This document shows, piece by piece, positions 9,407 to 18,703 of a stretch of DNA of 33,162 nt. The notes beneath the pieces are model-generated. The model made no database searches. It saw nothing but the letters and a program-made list of their open reading frames with translations, and had not been told where the DNA came from. A program made the position numbers and the translations under genes. This DNA comes from Negativicutes bacterium (GTDB lineage: Bacteria > Bacillota > Negativicutes > Sporomusales > JAOACF01), in NCBI GenBank assembly GCA_026417995.1, contig JAOACF010000014.1:1-33162 (forward strand), in the 5' to 3' direction. Position 1 is the stretch's first letter. Every line of letters starts with the position of its first letter.

Positions 9407-11377
9407 CTAGTCTTCGCGTTTGAGCAAGTGCCCTAGCTTATCGGCAAGCGAAACGCTCAATGAAGACGGTTTGCTCAGATATTGCTGATATTCCGCACGC
9501 TCGGTTTCTTCTTGTGCCTGCTTAATACTTAGGCCAATTTTCTTGGTTTGCTTATCCAGTGATACTATTTTTACCTGAACTTCCTGTGCGGGATGCACAA
9601 CTTCATCTGCTGTAGCAACCCGCCGATCTGCAATCTCGGAAATATGAACCAAGCCTTCGATACCTTTGGCAACTTCGACAAAAGCACCAAACTTGGACGT
9701 TTTGGTAACTTTACCGGTTATGATTTGTCCAACTCTTAGTTCGTCTGTCTTGTCAAACCAAGGATCCTGCTGGCTCTGTTTAAGGCTGAGCGAGATACGC
9801 TTAGCTTTGGGATCTACTTTTAATACATGGACTTCTACTTCGTCGCCTACAGCGACAACCTCAGCCGGATTTTTTACCCGTTCCCAAGACAGATCGGAAA
9901 GATGTATTAACCCTTCGACGCCGCCGATATCGGCAAAGGCGCCGAAATCAGCCAACCGTGTAATCCTTCCTTTAATAACAGTGCCGGGAGTGATACTGCC
10001 GTAAACTTGTTCTTCCCGCTCCTGACGTTCTTTTTCCAGCAGCAGTCTGCGGGAAAGCACCACCCGTTGCTTATCGCGATCCAAATCAATTACAATCGCT
10101 TTGACGGTTTGGCCTTTAAACACACTGAGATCTTCCACAAAACGCAAATCCAGTTGTGATGCCGGGATAAAGCCGCGCAGGCCGAAAACGGAAACGGCAA
10201 CGCCTCCTTTTACCGGTTCAGTAACCTTGACTTCAATGGGAGACTTCTTTTCCAGCGAAGCGGCCAGCTTATCCCAGACAACTATTTTATCCGCTTCTTT
10301 TTTGGATAGTTTTATATTTCCTTCAGCGCTATCCGCGTCCATGACGTAGACATCAATCACATCACCTTCCGCTACCACATCTGCGGCTGTTTCCGGCGTC
10401 GGATAGGCAAGTTCTGCCAGTGGAATAATGCCCTCCGCCTTATAGCCAATATCCACGAAAACTTCATCTTTTCTGACTCCTACAACCTTACCCTTAACAA
10501 TGGCGCCTGTCTCTAGTTGCGGAAGCACTGGGGTCATTTCCTGATTAAAATCCTGCATCCTGCGGTATACCTCCTCTATTAGCCAGCTCGGCGTTGAGGC
10601 GCCGGCCGTTATTCCTGCTGTCTGTATGTCGGCAAACCAGGCTGGGTCCAGTTCGTCTGCCGTTTCAATATGATAGGCGGGGCATCCGACACTGCGGCTG
10701 ATTTCGGCAAGCCTGGCCGTATTGGCGCTGTTGCGGCCGCCGACAATAATCATAACATCAGCTTTTTTCGCTATCTCCAGCGTCTCAGTTTGACGCAAAT
10801 CGGTGGCATTGCAGATTGTCCGTTCGACTTGGATTTCCGCCGCTTTACTTACGACAATTGCCAAAATCGTTTCAAACAGGCTGCCGGAGAAGGTAGTTTG
10901 CGCTACCACGCCCACGCGCGGCAAAGCGGGAAGTGCTTCCGCTTCCTCGACTGTTTCCACGATCGAGTGATGTTTTCCAGACCAAGCAGCGATACTCTTA
11001 ACCTCGGGGTGGTTTCTCTCGCCAATAATCATGATGTGGTAGCCCTGCGCACTCAGTTTTTGCGCAGCGAGTTGCGCTTTTCTCACATGAGGGCAAGTAG
11101 CGTCAACAACTGTCAATCCTCTCGCTGCAGCAGCACTATAGATTTCCGGGCCAACACCATGCGAGCGGAAAATAACGGTATCACCTGCACGAAAAGCATC
11201 AAGGTTATCGACCGCGTCGATGCCTCTATCAGAAAGATGGGCTACCATCTGCGGATTATGGATAATAGGCCCAAGCGTAGCCACTTTCCCTGTCGCTGCA
11301 TTACAGGCAAGCGCTAAGTCTATCGCACGCTTCACACCGTAGCAAAAGCCGCTGTGTTTGGCGATCAGTATCTTCAT
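9407..11377 (-). CDS. ispH: Bifunctional 4-hydroxy-3-methylbut-2-enyl diphosphate reductase / ribosomal protein S1 fusion
   Basis: N-terminal IspH with three conserved Cys contexts (GFCYGVKRA, DATCPHVRK, RTICNATDLRQ), followed by four S1 repeats (VKGKVVGVRKDEVFVDIG; VKVTEPVKGGVAVSVFG; IKGRITRLADFGAFADI; ITGKVTKTSKFGAFVEV). Confidence 0.96.
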   Translation of the reverse strand: MKILIAKHSGFCYGVKRAIDLALACNAATGKVATLGPIIHNPQMVAHLSDRGIDAVDNLDAFRAGDTVIFRSHGVGPEIYSAAAARGLTVVDATCPHVRKAQLAAQKLSAQGYHIMIIGERNHPEVKSIAAWSGKHHSIVETVEEAEALPALPRVGVVAQTTFSGSLFETILAIVVSKAAEIQVERTICNATDLRQTETLEIAKKADVMIIVGGRNSANTARLAEISRSVGCPAYHIETADELDPAWFADIQTAGITAGASTPSWLIEEVYRRMQDFNQEMTPVLPQLETGAIVKGKVVGVRKDEVFVDIGYKAEGIIPLAELAYPTPETAADVVAEGDVIDVYVMDADSAEGNIKLSKKEADKIVVWDKLAASLEKKSPIEVKVTEPVKGGVAVSVFGLRGFIPASQLDLRFVEDLSVFKGQTVKAIVIDLDRDKQRVVLSRRLLLEKERQEREEQVYGSITPGTVIKGRITRLADFGAFADIGGVEGLIHLSDLSWERVKNPAEVVAVGDEVEVHVLKVDPKAKRISLSLKQSQQDPWFDKTDELRVGQIITGKVTKTSKFGAFVEVAKGIEGLVHISEIADRRVATADEVVHPAQEVQVKIVSLDKQTKKIGLSIKQAQEETERAEYQQYLSKPSSLSVSLADKLGHLLKRED

Positions 11378-11418
11378 GGAGTGCCTCCTGCCTAAAGAAT
11401 TTTTAATTCTCTTATGAT

Positions 11419-11447
11419 ACTATAATTCCTTTATTTTGTTATTTTAA
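11419..11447 (-). promoter_or_regulatory. Candidate sigma-A promoter upstream of ispH-rpsA
   Basis: Minus strand TTAAAA-N17-TATAGT ending about 40 bp before the start codon. Confidence 0.4.
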
Positions 11448-11473
11448 CATGTTACCTGGGTTAATTGGCAAGA

Positions 11474-11504
11474 AGAAAGGTGCAGGTTGTACCTGCACCT
11501 TTCT
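11474..11504 (-). terminator. Rho-independent terminator downstream of cstA
   Basis: 14-bp stem AGAAAGGTGCAGGT/ACCTGCACCTTTCT, 3-nt loop, 6 nt from the cstA stop. Confidence 0.82.
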
Positions 11505-11510
11505 ATTGTA

Positions 11511-13361
11511 TTAGCTTGGAATGCTCGGACCGGTCTTGCCGTATTCGCATGATGGATGCTGAATTTCGGTATTCATGCCGACAGGTTTGTCGGTCTTTAA
11601 GAGTTCCATCCACTTACGAGCCGAGTCAAGCAAGGTGATGACAACTAAAACAATCAGGACAATGCTCACTGTGCCGTTGATGTTGCCAAGCGTATCGCCG
11701 CGCTTGTAGAACATGCCTATGTTCATCACACCGGCGGAAATAACGGTGATGCTCAGGAATGTTAGCGGCGCAGCAGTGATCCAGGCATAGGATTTTTTCT
11801 TGGAAATTTTCAGGATAATGGTAGTGCCGATTGCCAAGGCAACAACTGCCAACAATTGATTAGCCACACCAAAGAGAGGCCAGATTGAAGCAACATCGCC
11901 GCTATAGAGCAAATATCCCCATGCATAGGTTACGACAGCGCTGGTGAAAAGAATACCGGGCCACCAGCCGGTTTGCTTGAGCGGAGGATAAGCGTAAGTG
12001 CCAATGATATCCTGCAGGATATAGCGGGCCACACGGGTACCGGCGTCAATCGTGGTCAGAATGAACAGGGCTTCGAACATGATGGCGAACTGATACCAGT
12101 AGCTCATCAGATGCTTCATGCCACCGATGCTGGAGAAGATATGCGCCATGCCAACTGCGAGCGATACTGCGCCGCCGGGACGATGGGCAACATCCATGCC
12201 AACCAGGGCGGAAAGATCTTTCAGTTCTACCATGGGGAAAGCGTTTTGAATTTTTGCATACACAGGCGCCAGCGAGTTGATGGCGAAATAGTCACCAGGC
12301 ATGAGAACGACCGCTGAAATGAGCGCCATGATCGCTACGAAGCCTTCAGTCAGCATACTGCCATAGGCAACCATTGTAGCCTGGGTTTCTTTTTCCAGCA
12401 TCTTAGGCGTAGTGCCGGAACTGATCAGCGAATGGAAGCCGGAAATAGCGCCGCAGGCGATGGTAATGAACACATATGGCCAAACGGGACCCGGAATGAT
12501 GGGGCCGCCGCCGTTAACAAACTGGGTAGTAACCGGGAAGTTAACCGCCGGCTGAACCACCAGAATACCAAAGGCCAATGCCAAAACAGTACCGATCTTC
12601 ATGTAGGAGCTAAGGTAGTCACGCGGGGCGAGCAGCAGCCATACCGGCAGAACGGCTGCGAAGAAACCGTATAAAGGTAAGGCAACCGACAGCTGGTTTT
12701 TGGTAAGCGTAAACATGCCGGCCAGCGGCGAACCTGGAATGTAATGACCGCTAAATACTGCCAAGAGCACCAGGATAAAGCCGACGATCGAGCCCGATCG
12801 AATGGATCCGGGAGCAATCTTGAACATGTACAGGCCAATTACAATGGCGATCGGGATAGTCATTGCCAAAGTATAAACTCCCCAGGGATTTTTGAACAAG
12901 GCATTGACAACAACGATAGCGAGACCAGCCAGCGCGACAATAATGATGAATAAGATAGCCAGTGAAGTGGTAATACCGGTGATAGGACCTACTTCACGGC
13001 GTGCAATAACAGCCAGCGACTGGCCGTTATGACGAACCGACGCGAACAGAATAATAAAGTCATGGACGGCGCCGGCAAAAACCGAACCTAACAGTATCCA
13101 GGCAAACCCCGGACCCCAGCCGTACTGAGCTGCCAGTACCGGACCTACCAGTGGGCCGGCGCCGGCAATAGCGGCAAAATGATGACCGAATAATACCCAT
13201 TTGTTGGTCGGGACAAATTCACGACCGTCATTGCACCGATAGGCCGGAGTGACATTAATGTCATTTAGGGCCAATACCTTGGCTGCGATGAATGCCGAAT
13301 AGTACCGGTACGCCAGCGCGTACACGCATGCAGCCACTAATAATAACATAACTGAATTCAC
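11511..13361 (-). CDS. cstA: CstA-family carbon starvation protein (peptide/pyruvate transporter family)
   Basis: AYRYYSAFIAAKVLALND, NKWVLFGHHFAAIAGAGPLVGPVLAAQYGW, GFHSLISSGTTPKM. Start taken as GTG 13361 behind GAGAGGAGG. Confidence 0.93.
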   Translation of the reverse strand: MNSVMLLLVAACVYALAYRYYSAFIAAKVLALNDINVTPAYRCNDGREFVPTNKWVLFGHHFAAIAGAGPLVGPVLAAQYGWGPGFAWILLGSVFAGAVHDFIILFASVRHNGQSLAVIARREVGPITGITTSLAILFIIIVALAGLAIVVVNALFKNPWGVYTLAMTIPIAIVIGLYMFKIAPGSIRSGSIVGFILVLLAVFSGHYIPGSPLAGMFTLTKNQLSVALPLYGFFAAVLPVWLLLAPRDYLSSYMKIGTVLALAFGILVVQPAVNFPVTTQFVNGGGPIIPGPVWPYVFITIACGAISGFHSLISSGTTPKMLEKETQATMVAYGSMLTEGFVAIMALISAVVLMPGDYFAINSLAPVYAKIQNAFPMVELKDLSALVGMDVAHRPGGAVSLAVGMAHIFSSIGGMKHLMSYWYQFAIMFEALFILTTIDAGTRVARYILQDIIGTYAYPPLKQTGWWPGILFTSAVVTYAWGYLLYSGDVASIWPLFGVANQLLAVVALAIGTTIILKISKKKSYAWITAAPLTFLSITVISAGVMNIGMFYKRGDTLGNINGTVSIVLIVLVVITLLDSARKWMELLKTDKPVGMNTEIQHPSCEYGKTGPSIPS

Positions 13362-13392
13362 ATAATTTCCTCCTCTCTGTGTTGACAATTAT

Positions 13393-13448
13393 ATTATACC
13401 GTTGTTCCCTTGTCTACCCCTCCTTTACAATAGTTTTTTCATTGCAAT
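13393..13448 (-). promoter_or_regulatory. Candidate activator-dependent promoter of cstA
   Basis: Perfect -10 TATAAT (13393-13398) without a recognisable -35; direct repeats ATTGTAAA (13424-13431) and ATTGCAAT (13441-13448) upstream on the minus strand. Confidence 0.35.
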
Positions 13449-13556
13449 TCAGACTATTACTGAGTATAGCATAAGAGATTTTGTCTCTTAGCGCAATATA
13501 TCGGGTTTAAATGGCACGTTTTACCGGGTGAGATGCATAAGTAAGCCGCTGAGCGG

Positions 13557-14324
13557 TTATAACCCGAACATTTTTTTCAATTGCGGCGAATTTTGCCTGC
13601 TTACCGGAATTTCCTTATCCGGCATCCCTTCAAGAACAAGATTATAGGTTCCGTTAAACCAGGGTATAACTTCCCTTATCTTTTCGACATTTACCAGATA
13701 CGCCCGGTGCGAGCGGAAGAACAACTCCTCATCTAATTTTAGTTGCAAGTCCTGCAGCGTCATATTGGTAACGTAAGTTTTCTCGGTCGTATTAATTGTC
13801 AGCTGGCCGTCTGAGCAGTACGCAAGTACGATATCCTTCATATTGAGGATCATAGCCTTGCCGTTCACCTCGATTGCCAGTTTGCGCTGGGGAACCGGAC
13901 GGTTCACCGGTTCAAACTTTTGCCGGTCGATCTGGGCCGCATCTGCGAGCAGGCTGCGCACACGACCGATGCACCTGTCTACCCTTTTGGCTGAAAATGG
14001 CTTTAGCAGATAGTCCACAGCATTAAGCTCAAACGCTTTGACGGCAAATTCCTCATGCGCGGTGGCAAAGACGAGCAGCGGCGGACGCACGTTTTCCATG
14101 ATTTTTTCGGCTGCCTGCATACCGTCCATACCCGGCATGCGTATATCGAGAAACACCAAATGCGGCTGCAGGCGTTCAATCGCCGGCAGTGCATCCTTTA
14201 CGTTGGCGCTTTGGCACACAATCTGGACGTCAGCGTGCTGCTCCAACAGATATTGCAGCTCTGTACGTGCATGCGTCTCATCGTCCACGATTATTGTCCG
14301 TATCTTTTTGTGCTGACTGTTCAT
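13557..14324 (-). CDS. LytTR-family response regulator
   Basis: Receiver domain (TIIVDDETHARTEL...VFLDIRMPGMDGMQAAEKI) plus LytTR DNA-binding domain (FFRSHRAYLVNVEKIREVIPWFNGTYNLVLEG). Confidence 0.95.
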   Translation of the reverse strand: MNSQHKKIRTIIVDDETHARTELQYLLEQHADVQIVCQSANVKDALPAIERLQPHLVFLDIRMPGMDGMQAAEKIMENVRPPLLVFATAHEEFAVKAFELNAVDYLLKPFSAKRVDRCIGRVRSLLADAAQIDRQKFEPVNRPVPQRKLAIEVNGKAMILNMKDIVLAYCSDGQLTINTTEKTYVTNMTLQDLQLKLDEELFFRSHRAYLVNVEKIREVIPWFNGTYNLVLEGMPDKEIPVSRQNSPQLKKMFGL

Positions 14325-14325
14325 T

Positions 14326-16014
14326 TTACACCTCGTTGGGCGCGGGAATTTTCAAGGTTACAGTGGTACCAGCCCCCTCGGCGCTGACTATTTCCAGTAT
14401 ATGGTTGGTGCCGTAAATTGCTTTAAGGCGGTCCTTTACATTGCTGAGGCCAATGCCGGCGCCTTTACCAAAACCATGCTCGAAAATCTGTTTGACAATC
14501 GAACTGGGAATGCCCTCCCCGTCATCGCAGATCGTAATCTCAACATATCTGCCATTCCCTGCCGCCGTAATGCACACAGTACCTCCCTCTTCCTTAGTGA
14601 GCAGGCCGTGTTTAACAGCGTTTTCAACGAGCGGCTGCAGTGTAAAAGCCGGAATTTGCACATCCATTACCTTTCTATCCAACTTTTTCTCAACCCGCAG
14701 TCTGTCACCAAACCGGGCTTTTTCCAACACCAGATACGAATCTACCTGTTCCATTTCTTCCCGCAGCGTGATGAAGTCGCGCGAAACTTTCAGACTGCGG
14801 CGGAAAAATTCGCTTAATTCAACTAATAGGTTGCGCGCTTGCTCAGGATTGGTGCGAATCAGGGACACGATGGTATTAAGCGCGTTAAACAAAAAGTGCG
14901 GGTTGATCTGAGCACGAAGCGCCTTGAGTTCGGCCTTGGCGGTTAGTTCCGCACGCTGCTGCAGCAGCGCGAGCTCAAGCTGGGTGCTGAAAATCTGCCC
15001 TAACCCCTGTGCGAATTCCAAATCCAGGGCACTCATCGCTTCTTCCCGTTGATAATAAATTTTGAGCGTACCGACAACTTGTTCTCGGCAAAAAAGGGGC
15101 ACGACAACCGCCGACCTCAATTGGCAATTCGGCACGTCGCAGCCAATCTCCCCAGCCGTTTGCGCTACTGTCATCTGCCCGCTTTGCAGCGCCTGACGGG
15201 TAGCATTGGTTAACAATGGCACACCCGCGATATGATGGTCACTGCCAACGCCGATGTGAGCAAGCACTTTTTCATTGTCGGTTATCGCCACGGCGGCAGC
15301 TGATGTCATCGTCAGAATGGTGGATGCCACCTGCTCTGCCGAACTTTGCGACAAACCTTTGCGAAAGTATGGCAGGGCGGCATTGGCGATTTTCAGCGCC
15401 TTATGCGTCTGTAACGCCCCGATCTTGGTTTGGTGTATGCGGGCATTATGCACGATAATCATAAACACGGCCACTCCCAGCGCATTAGCCAGCGACATGG
15501 GCAAGGTAATTTGCGCCACTAGCGACCGGGCAGCTGATTCAGGTGTCGAAAATAACAGTATCAACCCCATACTGAACAGTACGATAGCAACAACTAGCGT
15601 AGCGCCGGTAATAAACTCGGGTTCCCTGGGCTTCATGCGATAGTGAACATAACCGGCGGCAATACCACCGAGAATGGTGGTAATACCGCAGGGAATAGCC
15701 GTAAACCCACCAAGGGAAATTCGGTGGAGACCGCTGATCAGCCCGGTAGCGATACCAACAGCCGGACCGCCCAAAAGCCCGGCAACTACCGTTCCGGTGT
15801 CGCGAAAATTTGCTAACGCTCCTTCAATGGGTATGCCAAAATAGGTTCCGGCAATAGAAAATGCCGAAAAAAAGACCACTAAAACCAGTTTCTCCCGATT
15901 TGTGGTCTGTTCTTTAAACATCATGCGAAATGCTTGCGTATGAGAAAACACATAGGCCAGGACCGCAATGATTGAAATCCGTTGCAGCAGGATCATGGAT
16001 AAATTGTCATCCAT
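14326..16014 (-). CDS. LytS-type sensor histidine kinase (5TM-LYT, GAF-like, HisKA_7TM/His_kinase)
   Basis: N-terminal multi-TM with FRDTGTVVAGLLGGPAVGIATGLISGLHRI; ALRAQINPHFLFNALNTIVSLIR H-box; HATPase QPLVENAVKHGL, DDGEGIP, GIGLSNVKDRL. Confidence 0.94.
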   Translation of the reverse strand: MDDNLSMILLQRISIIAVLAYVFSHTQAFRMMFKEQTTNREKLVLVVFFSAFSIAGTYFGIPIEGALANFRDTGTVVAGLLGGPAVGIATGLISGLHRISLGGFTAIPCGITTILGGIAAGYVHYRMKPREPEFITGATLVVAIVLFSMGLILLFSTPESAARSLVAQITLPMSLANALGVAVFMIIVHNARIHQTKIGALQTHKALKIANAALPYFRKGLSQSSAEQVASTILTMTSAAAVAITDNEKVLAHIGVGSDHHIAGVPLLTNATRQALQSGQMTVAQTAGEIGCDVPNCQLRSAVVVPLFCREQVVGTLKIYYQREEAMSALDLEFAQGLGQIFSTQLELALLQQRAELTAKAELKALRAQINPHFLFNALNTIVSLIRTNPEQARNLLVELSEFFRRSLKVSRDFITLREEMEQVDSYLVLEKARFGDRLRVEKKLDRKVMDVQIPAFTLQPLVENAVKHGLLTKEEGGTVCITAAGNGRYVEITICDDGEGIPSSIVKQIFEHGFGKGAGIGLSNVKDRLKAIYGTNHILEIVSAEGAGTTVTLKIPAPNEV

Positions 16015-16017
16015 GGC

Positions 16018-16629
16018 TTATGCCTCCCGTAAAAGCCTATCAATTTCACTCATCATTTCATTCGTCAGCTGCTCCAAATATTCCTTGTCTGTTTGACCGG
16101 GTTTTACGTAAATAGGTCTGCCAAATTTCACCTTGAACTTAGGGAACAAACCGCCGCCGTTTTTAAGAAACCGGTTTGTTCCGGTCACAGCCGCCGGAAC
16201 AATTACCGCTCCAGCCTTCGCGGCGATTAAGGCTAAACCGGGTTCGGCTTTGCCTAGCGCACCTGTTTTGCTGCGAGTTCCCTCGGGAAAAACACCGACG
16301 ACCGCACCGTTTTCCAGTAAGGATAAAGCGGTACGGATGGCACTCCGGTCAGCCGCTCCCCGTTTTACCGGAAATGCATTCAATTGCCTGATCAGCCAGC
16401 CAAATCCCGGCACTTTAAACAGTTCTTCTTTAGCCATATAATGGATCGGGCGCTGCAAAGCGCAACCTATTACCGGCGGATCCCAAAAACTTAAATGATT
16501 GGATGCCACCAGGGTCGGTCCGCTGGCGGGGATGTTCTCCGCTCCCTGATACTCCCAGCGAAAGAATAATCGCAATAAGAATCTGACTAGTCCGCGCAAG
16601 AAATTATACACGCCGCGTCTTCTCCTCAC
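16018..16629 (-). CDS. plsC: 1-acyl-sn-glycerol-3-phosphate acyltransferase
   Basis: NHLSFWDPPV (NHx4D) and FPEGTRSKTG motifs. Confidence 0.94.
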   Translation of the reverse strand: MRRRRGVYNFLRGLVRFLLRLFFRWEYQGAENIPASGPTLVASNHLSFWDPPVIGCALQRPIHYMAKEELFKVPGFGWLIRQLNAFPVKRGAADRSAIRTALSLLENGAVVGVFPEGTRSKTGALGKAEPGLALIAAKAGAVIVPAAVTGTNRFLKNGGGLFPKFKVKFGRPIYVKPGQTDKEYLEQLTNEMMSEIDRLLREA

Positions 16630-17284
16630 ATAACTTCAGGATTGTCTGAACAGCGCCCTCTATCGACAATTCAGTAGTATCAACAAGCACCGCATCCTTA
16701 GCCCTCACCAGTGGCGCAAGTTCACGCTTGCAGTCCATATCGTCGCGACAGCGGATATCATCTTTTAGCTGTTCTAAATCAACGGCATATCCCTTTTCTT
16801 TTAACTCCAACCAACGCCGCTTTGCCCGTTCTTCAATTGATGCAGTTAAAAATATCTTTATATCGGCATCCGGCAACACATACGTGCCAATGTCACGTCC
16901 GTCTAAGACTACCCCGCCGTCCCTGGCCAGTTCCCGCAGCAGACGGGTCATGGCCTCACGTACGCCGGCAATCTGGGCAACAGCCGACACCATGCCGGTT
17001 ACTTCCGGCGACCGAATATCGCCGGTCACCTCGGTATCATCGACAAATACCCGGGTCTTGCCGTCAATATAGGCAAGTCTGAGATCAATTGTCTCGGCAA
17101 TAGCAATAATTTCCATCGCCGCGTTGCTGGTCAGGCCGCACGAGATCGCTTTCCAGGTTACTGCGCGGTACATAGCGCCTGTATCTAGGTAAATATAGCC
17201 CAGCCGCCGGGCGACGATTTGCGCTACCGTGCTTTTTCCCGCGCCTGCCGGGCCGTCAATCGCAATTGTCAGTTTCTGGGTCAT
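16604..17284 (-). CDS. cmk: Cytidylate kinase
   Basis: LTIAIDGPAGAGKSTVAQIVARRLGYIYLDTGAMYRAVT; VVLDGRDIGTYVLPDADIKIFLTAS. Start at ATG 17284 with GGAGG SD. Confidence 0.96.
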   Translation of the reverse strand: MTQKLTIAIDGPAGAGKSTVAQIVARRLGYIYLDTGAMYRAVTWKAISCGLTSNAAMEIIAIAETIDLRLAYIDGKTRVFVDDTEVTGDIRSPEVTGMVSAVAQIAGVREAMTRLLRELARDGGVVLDGRDIGTYVLPDADIKIFLTASIEERAKRRWLELKEKGYAVDLEQLKDDIRCRDDMDCKRELAPLVRAKDAVLVDTTELSIEGAVQTILKLCEEKTRRV

Positions 17285-18596
17285 GGTCAAGCGCCTCCAC
17301 ACAGTTCGTGAGTCGGTTCAGTTCTTCAAAAAACCGCGGATAAGAAATTGCAACACAGCCAGGATCGCTGATGGATGCTCCTCCACCCGTTACGCCGGCT
17401 ACAGCTAAGGACATGGCAATGCGATGATCGTCATGCGAATAACAATCCCCATAACCCAGCTTTTGCGGACCATTAATAATCAAACCGTCAGGCGTCTCAA
17501 TTATGGCAGCGCCTAAACGTGCAAACTCCTGCGCAATGGCTTTTAGCCGGTCAGTCTCTTTAACCCGAAGTTCTTCCGCGCCGGCAATGACCGTTTTGCC
17601 TTTCGCCGCCAGCGCCGCTACGGCCAAGACGGGTATTTCGTCGATCAACCGAGGCATGATGTCGGCGCCAATGCTTGTCCCGACAAGATCAGCCGATTTA
17701 ACGACAAGATCGGCAACGAGCTCGCCAGCGCTCTCTCGGCGATTAACCACTGTGATATTGGCACCCATGGCACGAAGCACGTCGAGAATGCCAGTCCGGG
17801 TTGGGTTAACACCTACGTTGCGAAGGTATAACTCGCTGCCCGGAACAATGGTGGCAGCAACCAGCCAAAACGCCGCCGAGCTAATATCCCCGGGAACTTC
17901 CAGTACATCCGGAGGGTCTAACTCCTTGCCCGGATATATGGTAACTGTGGTGCCCTCCTGGCGAATATCAACCCCAAACGCCTGGAGCATAAGTTCGGTA
18001 TGATCCCTTGATTTGACTGGCTCGCTCACGCTTGTCGGTTCTTCGGCATACAGACCGGCTAACAATACTGCCGACTTAATCTGCGCGCTGGCCACCGGTG
18101 AGGCATAGGAAATCCCCTTGATTCGCTCTGCCGGTAAAATAGCAAGCGGTGCATATTTGTCTTGTTGCCGCCCCTTGATGCGGCAGCCCATCTGTGACAG
18201 AGGCTGGATTACCCGCCCCATCGGCCTGTGCCGGAGAGAATTATCCCCGGTCATTATGCTAAAAAAAGACTGGCCCCCCAAAATGCCGGACATCAGCCGC
18301 ATAGTTGTTCCTGAATTGCCGGCATCCAGAACAGCATTAGGCTCTTTGAGCCCCCGCAGGCCATTACCGGTGATTACGATGTCTCCGTCCGGCTGCGAGA
18401 CAATTGTTACACCCAGAGCGCGCATGCATTCCAACGTGGAACAGCAATCAGCGGCAAGTAAAAAATTGCGGATGATCACCGGTTTTTGGGCCAAGCCCGC
18501 TAACATCACGGCCCGGTGCGAAATAGACTTGTCGCCGGGTATGAAAACTTCGCCGCGCAAAGCCCGCCCAGGACGCACGGTAACTCTTTTGCTCAT
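17256..18596 (-). CDS. aroA: 3-phosphoshikimate 1-carboxyvinyltransferase (EPSP synthase)
   Basis: PGDKSISHRAVMLAGLA, LDAGNSGTTMRLMSGIL, EELRVKETDRL, DHRIAMSLAVAG. Confidence 0.97.
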   Translation of the reverse strand: MSKRVTVRPGRALRGEVFIPGDKSISHRAVMLAGLAQKPVIIRNFLLAADCCSTLECMRALGVTIVSQPDGDIVITGNGLRGLKEPNAVLDAGNSGTTMRLMSGILGGQSFFSIMTGDNSLRHRPMGRVIQPLSQMGCRIKGRQQDKYAPLAILPAERIKGISYASPVASAQIKSAVLLAGLYAEEPTSVSEPVKSRDHTELMLQAFGVDIRQEGTTVTIYPGKELDPPDVLEVPGDISSAAFWLVAATIVPGSELYLRNVGVNPTRTGILDVLRAMGANITVVNRRESAGELVADLVVKSADLVGTSIGADIMPRLIDEIPVLAVAALAAKGKTVIAGAEELRVKETDRLKAIAQEFARLGAAIIETPDGLIINGPQKLGYGDCYSHDDHRIAMSLAVAGVTGGGASISDPGCVAISYPRFFEELNRLTNCVEALDHDPETDNCD

Positions 18597-18657
18597 GCTT
18601 TATCCTTCCCTCATCTTTTGCCAAAAAGCAATCATAAATTTTATAAATTGTATACTT

Positions 18658-18672
18658 TCACCAATTTCGCAT
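18658..18672 (-). other. Putative micro-ORF (M-R-N-W-stop) in the leader of aroA
   Basis: Minus strand GGGAGGAGTTT-ATG CGA AAT TGG TGA: strong SD at 5-nt spacing to ATG; 61 bp upstream of aroA. Confidence 0.35.
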
Positions 18673-18703
18673 AAACTCCTCCCTGCCCGGAAGCACTTGC
18701 AGA

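Noticed and set aside
10670-11317. 215-aa plus-strand ORF antisense to ispH
   Set aside because: Fully antisense to a confidently identified conserved gene; no SD and composition typical of a shadow ORF.
9407-11377. IspH-S1 fusion as a novel chimera
   Set aside because: This fusion is already known in Clostridia and Negativicutes, so it is a feature, not a discovery.
11396-11410. Palindrome AGAATT-TTT-AATTCT in the ispH-rpsA leader as a regulatory element
   Set aside because: Short, AT-only and without a poly-T tract or known motif; likely chance in an AT-rich leader.
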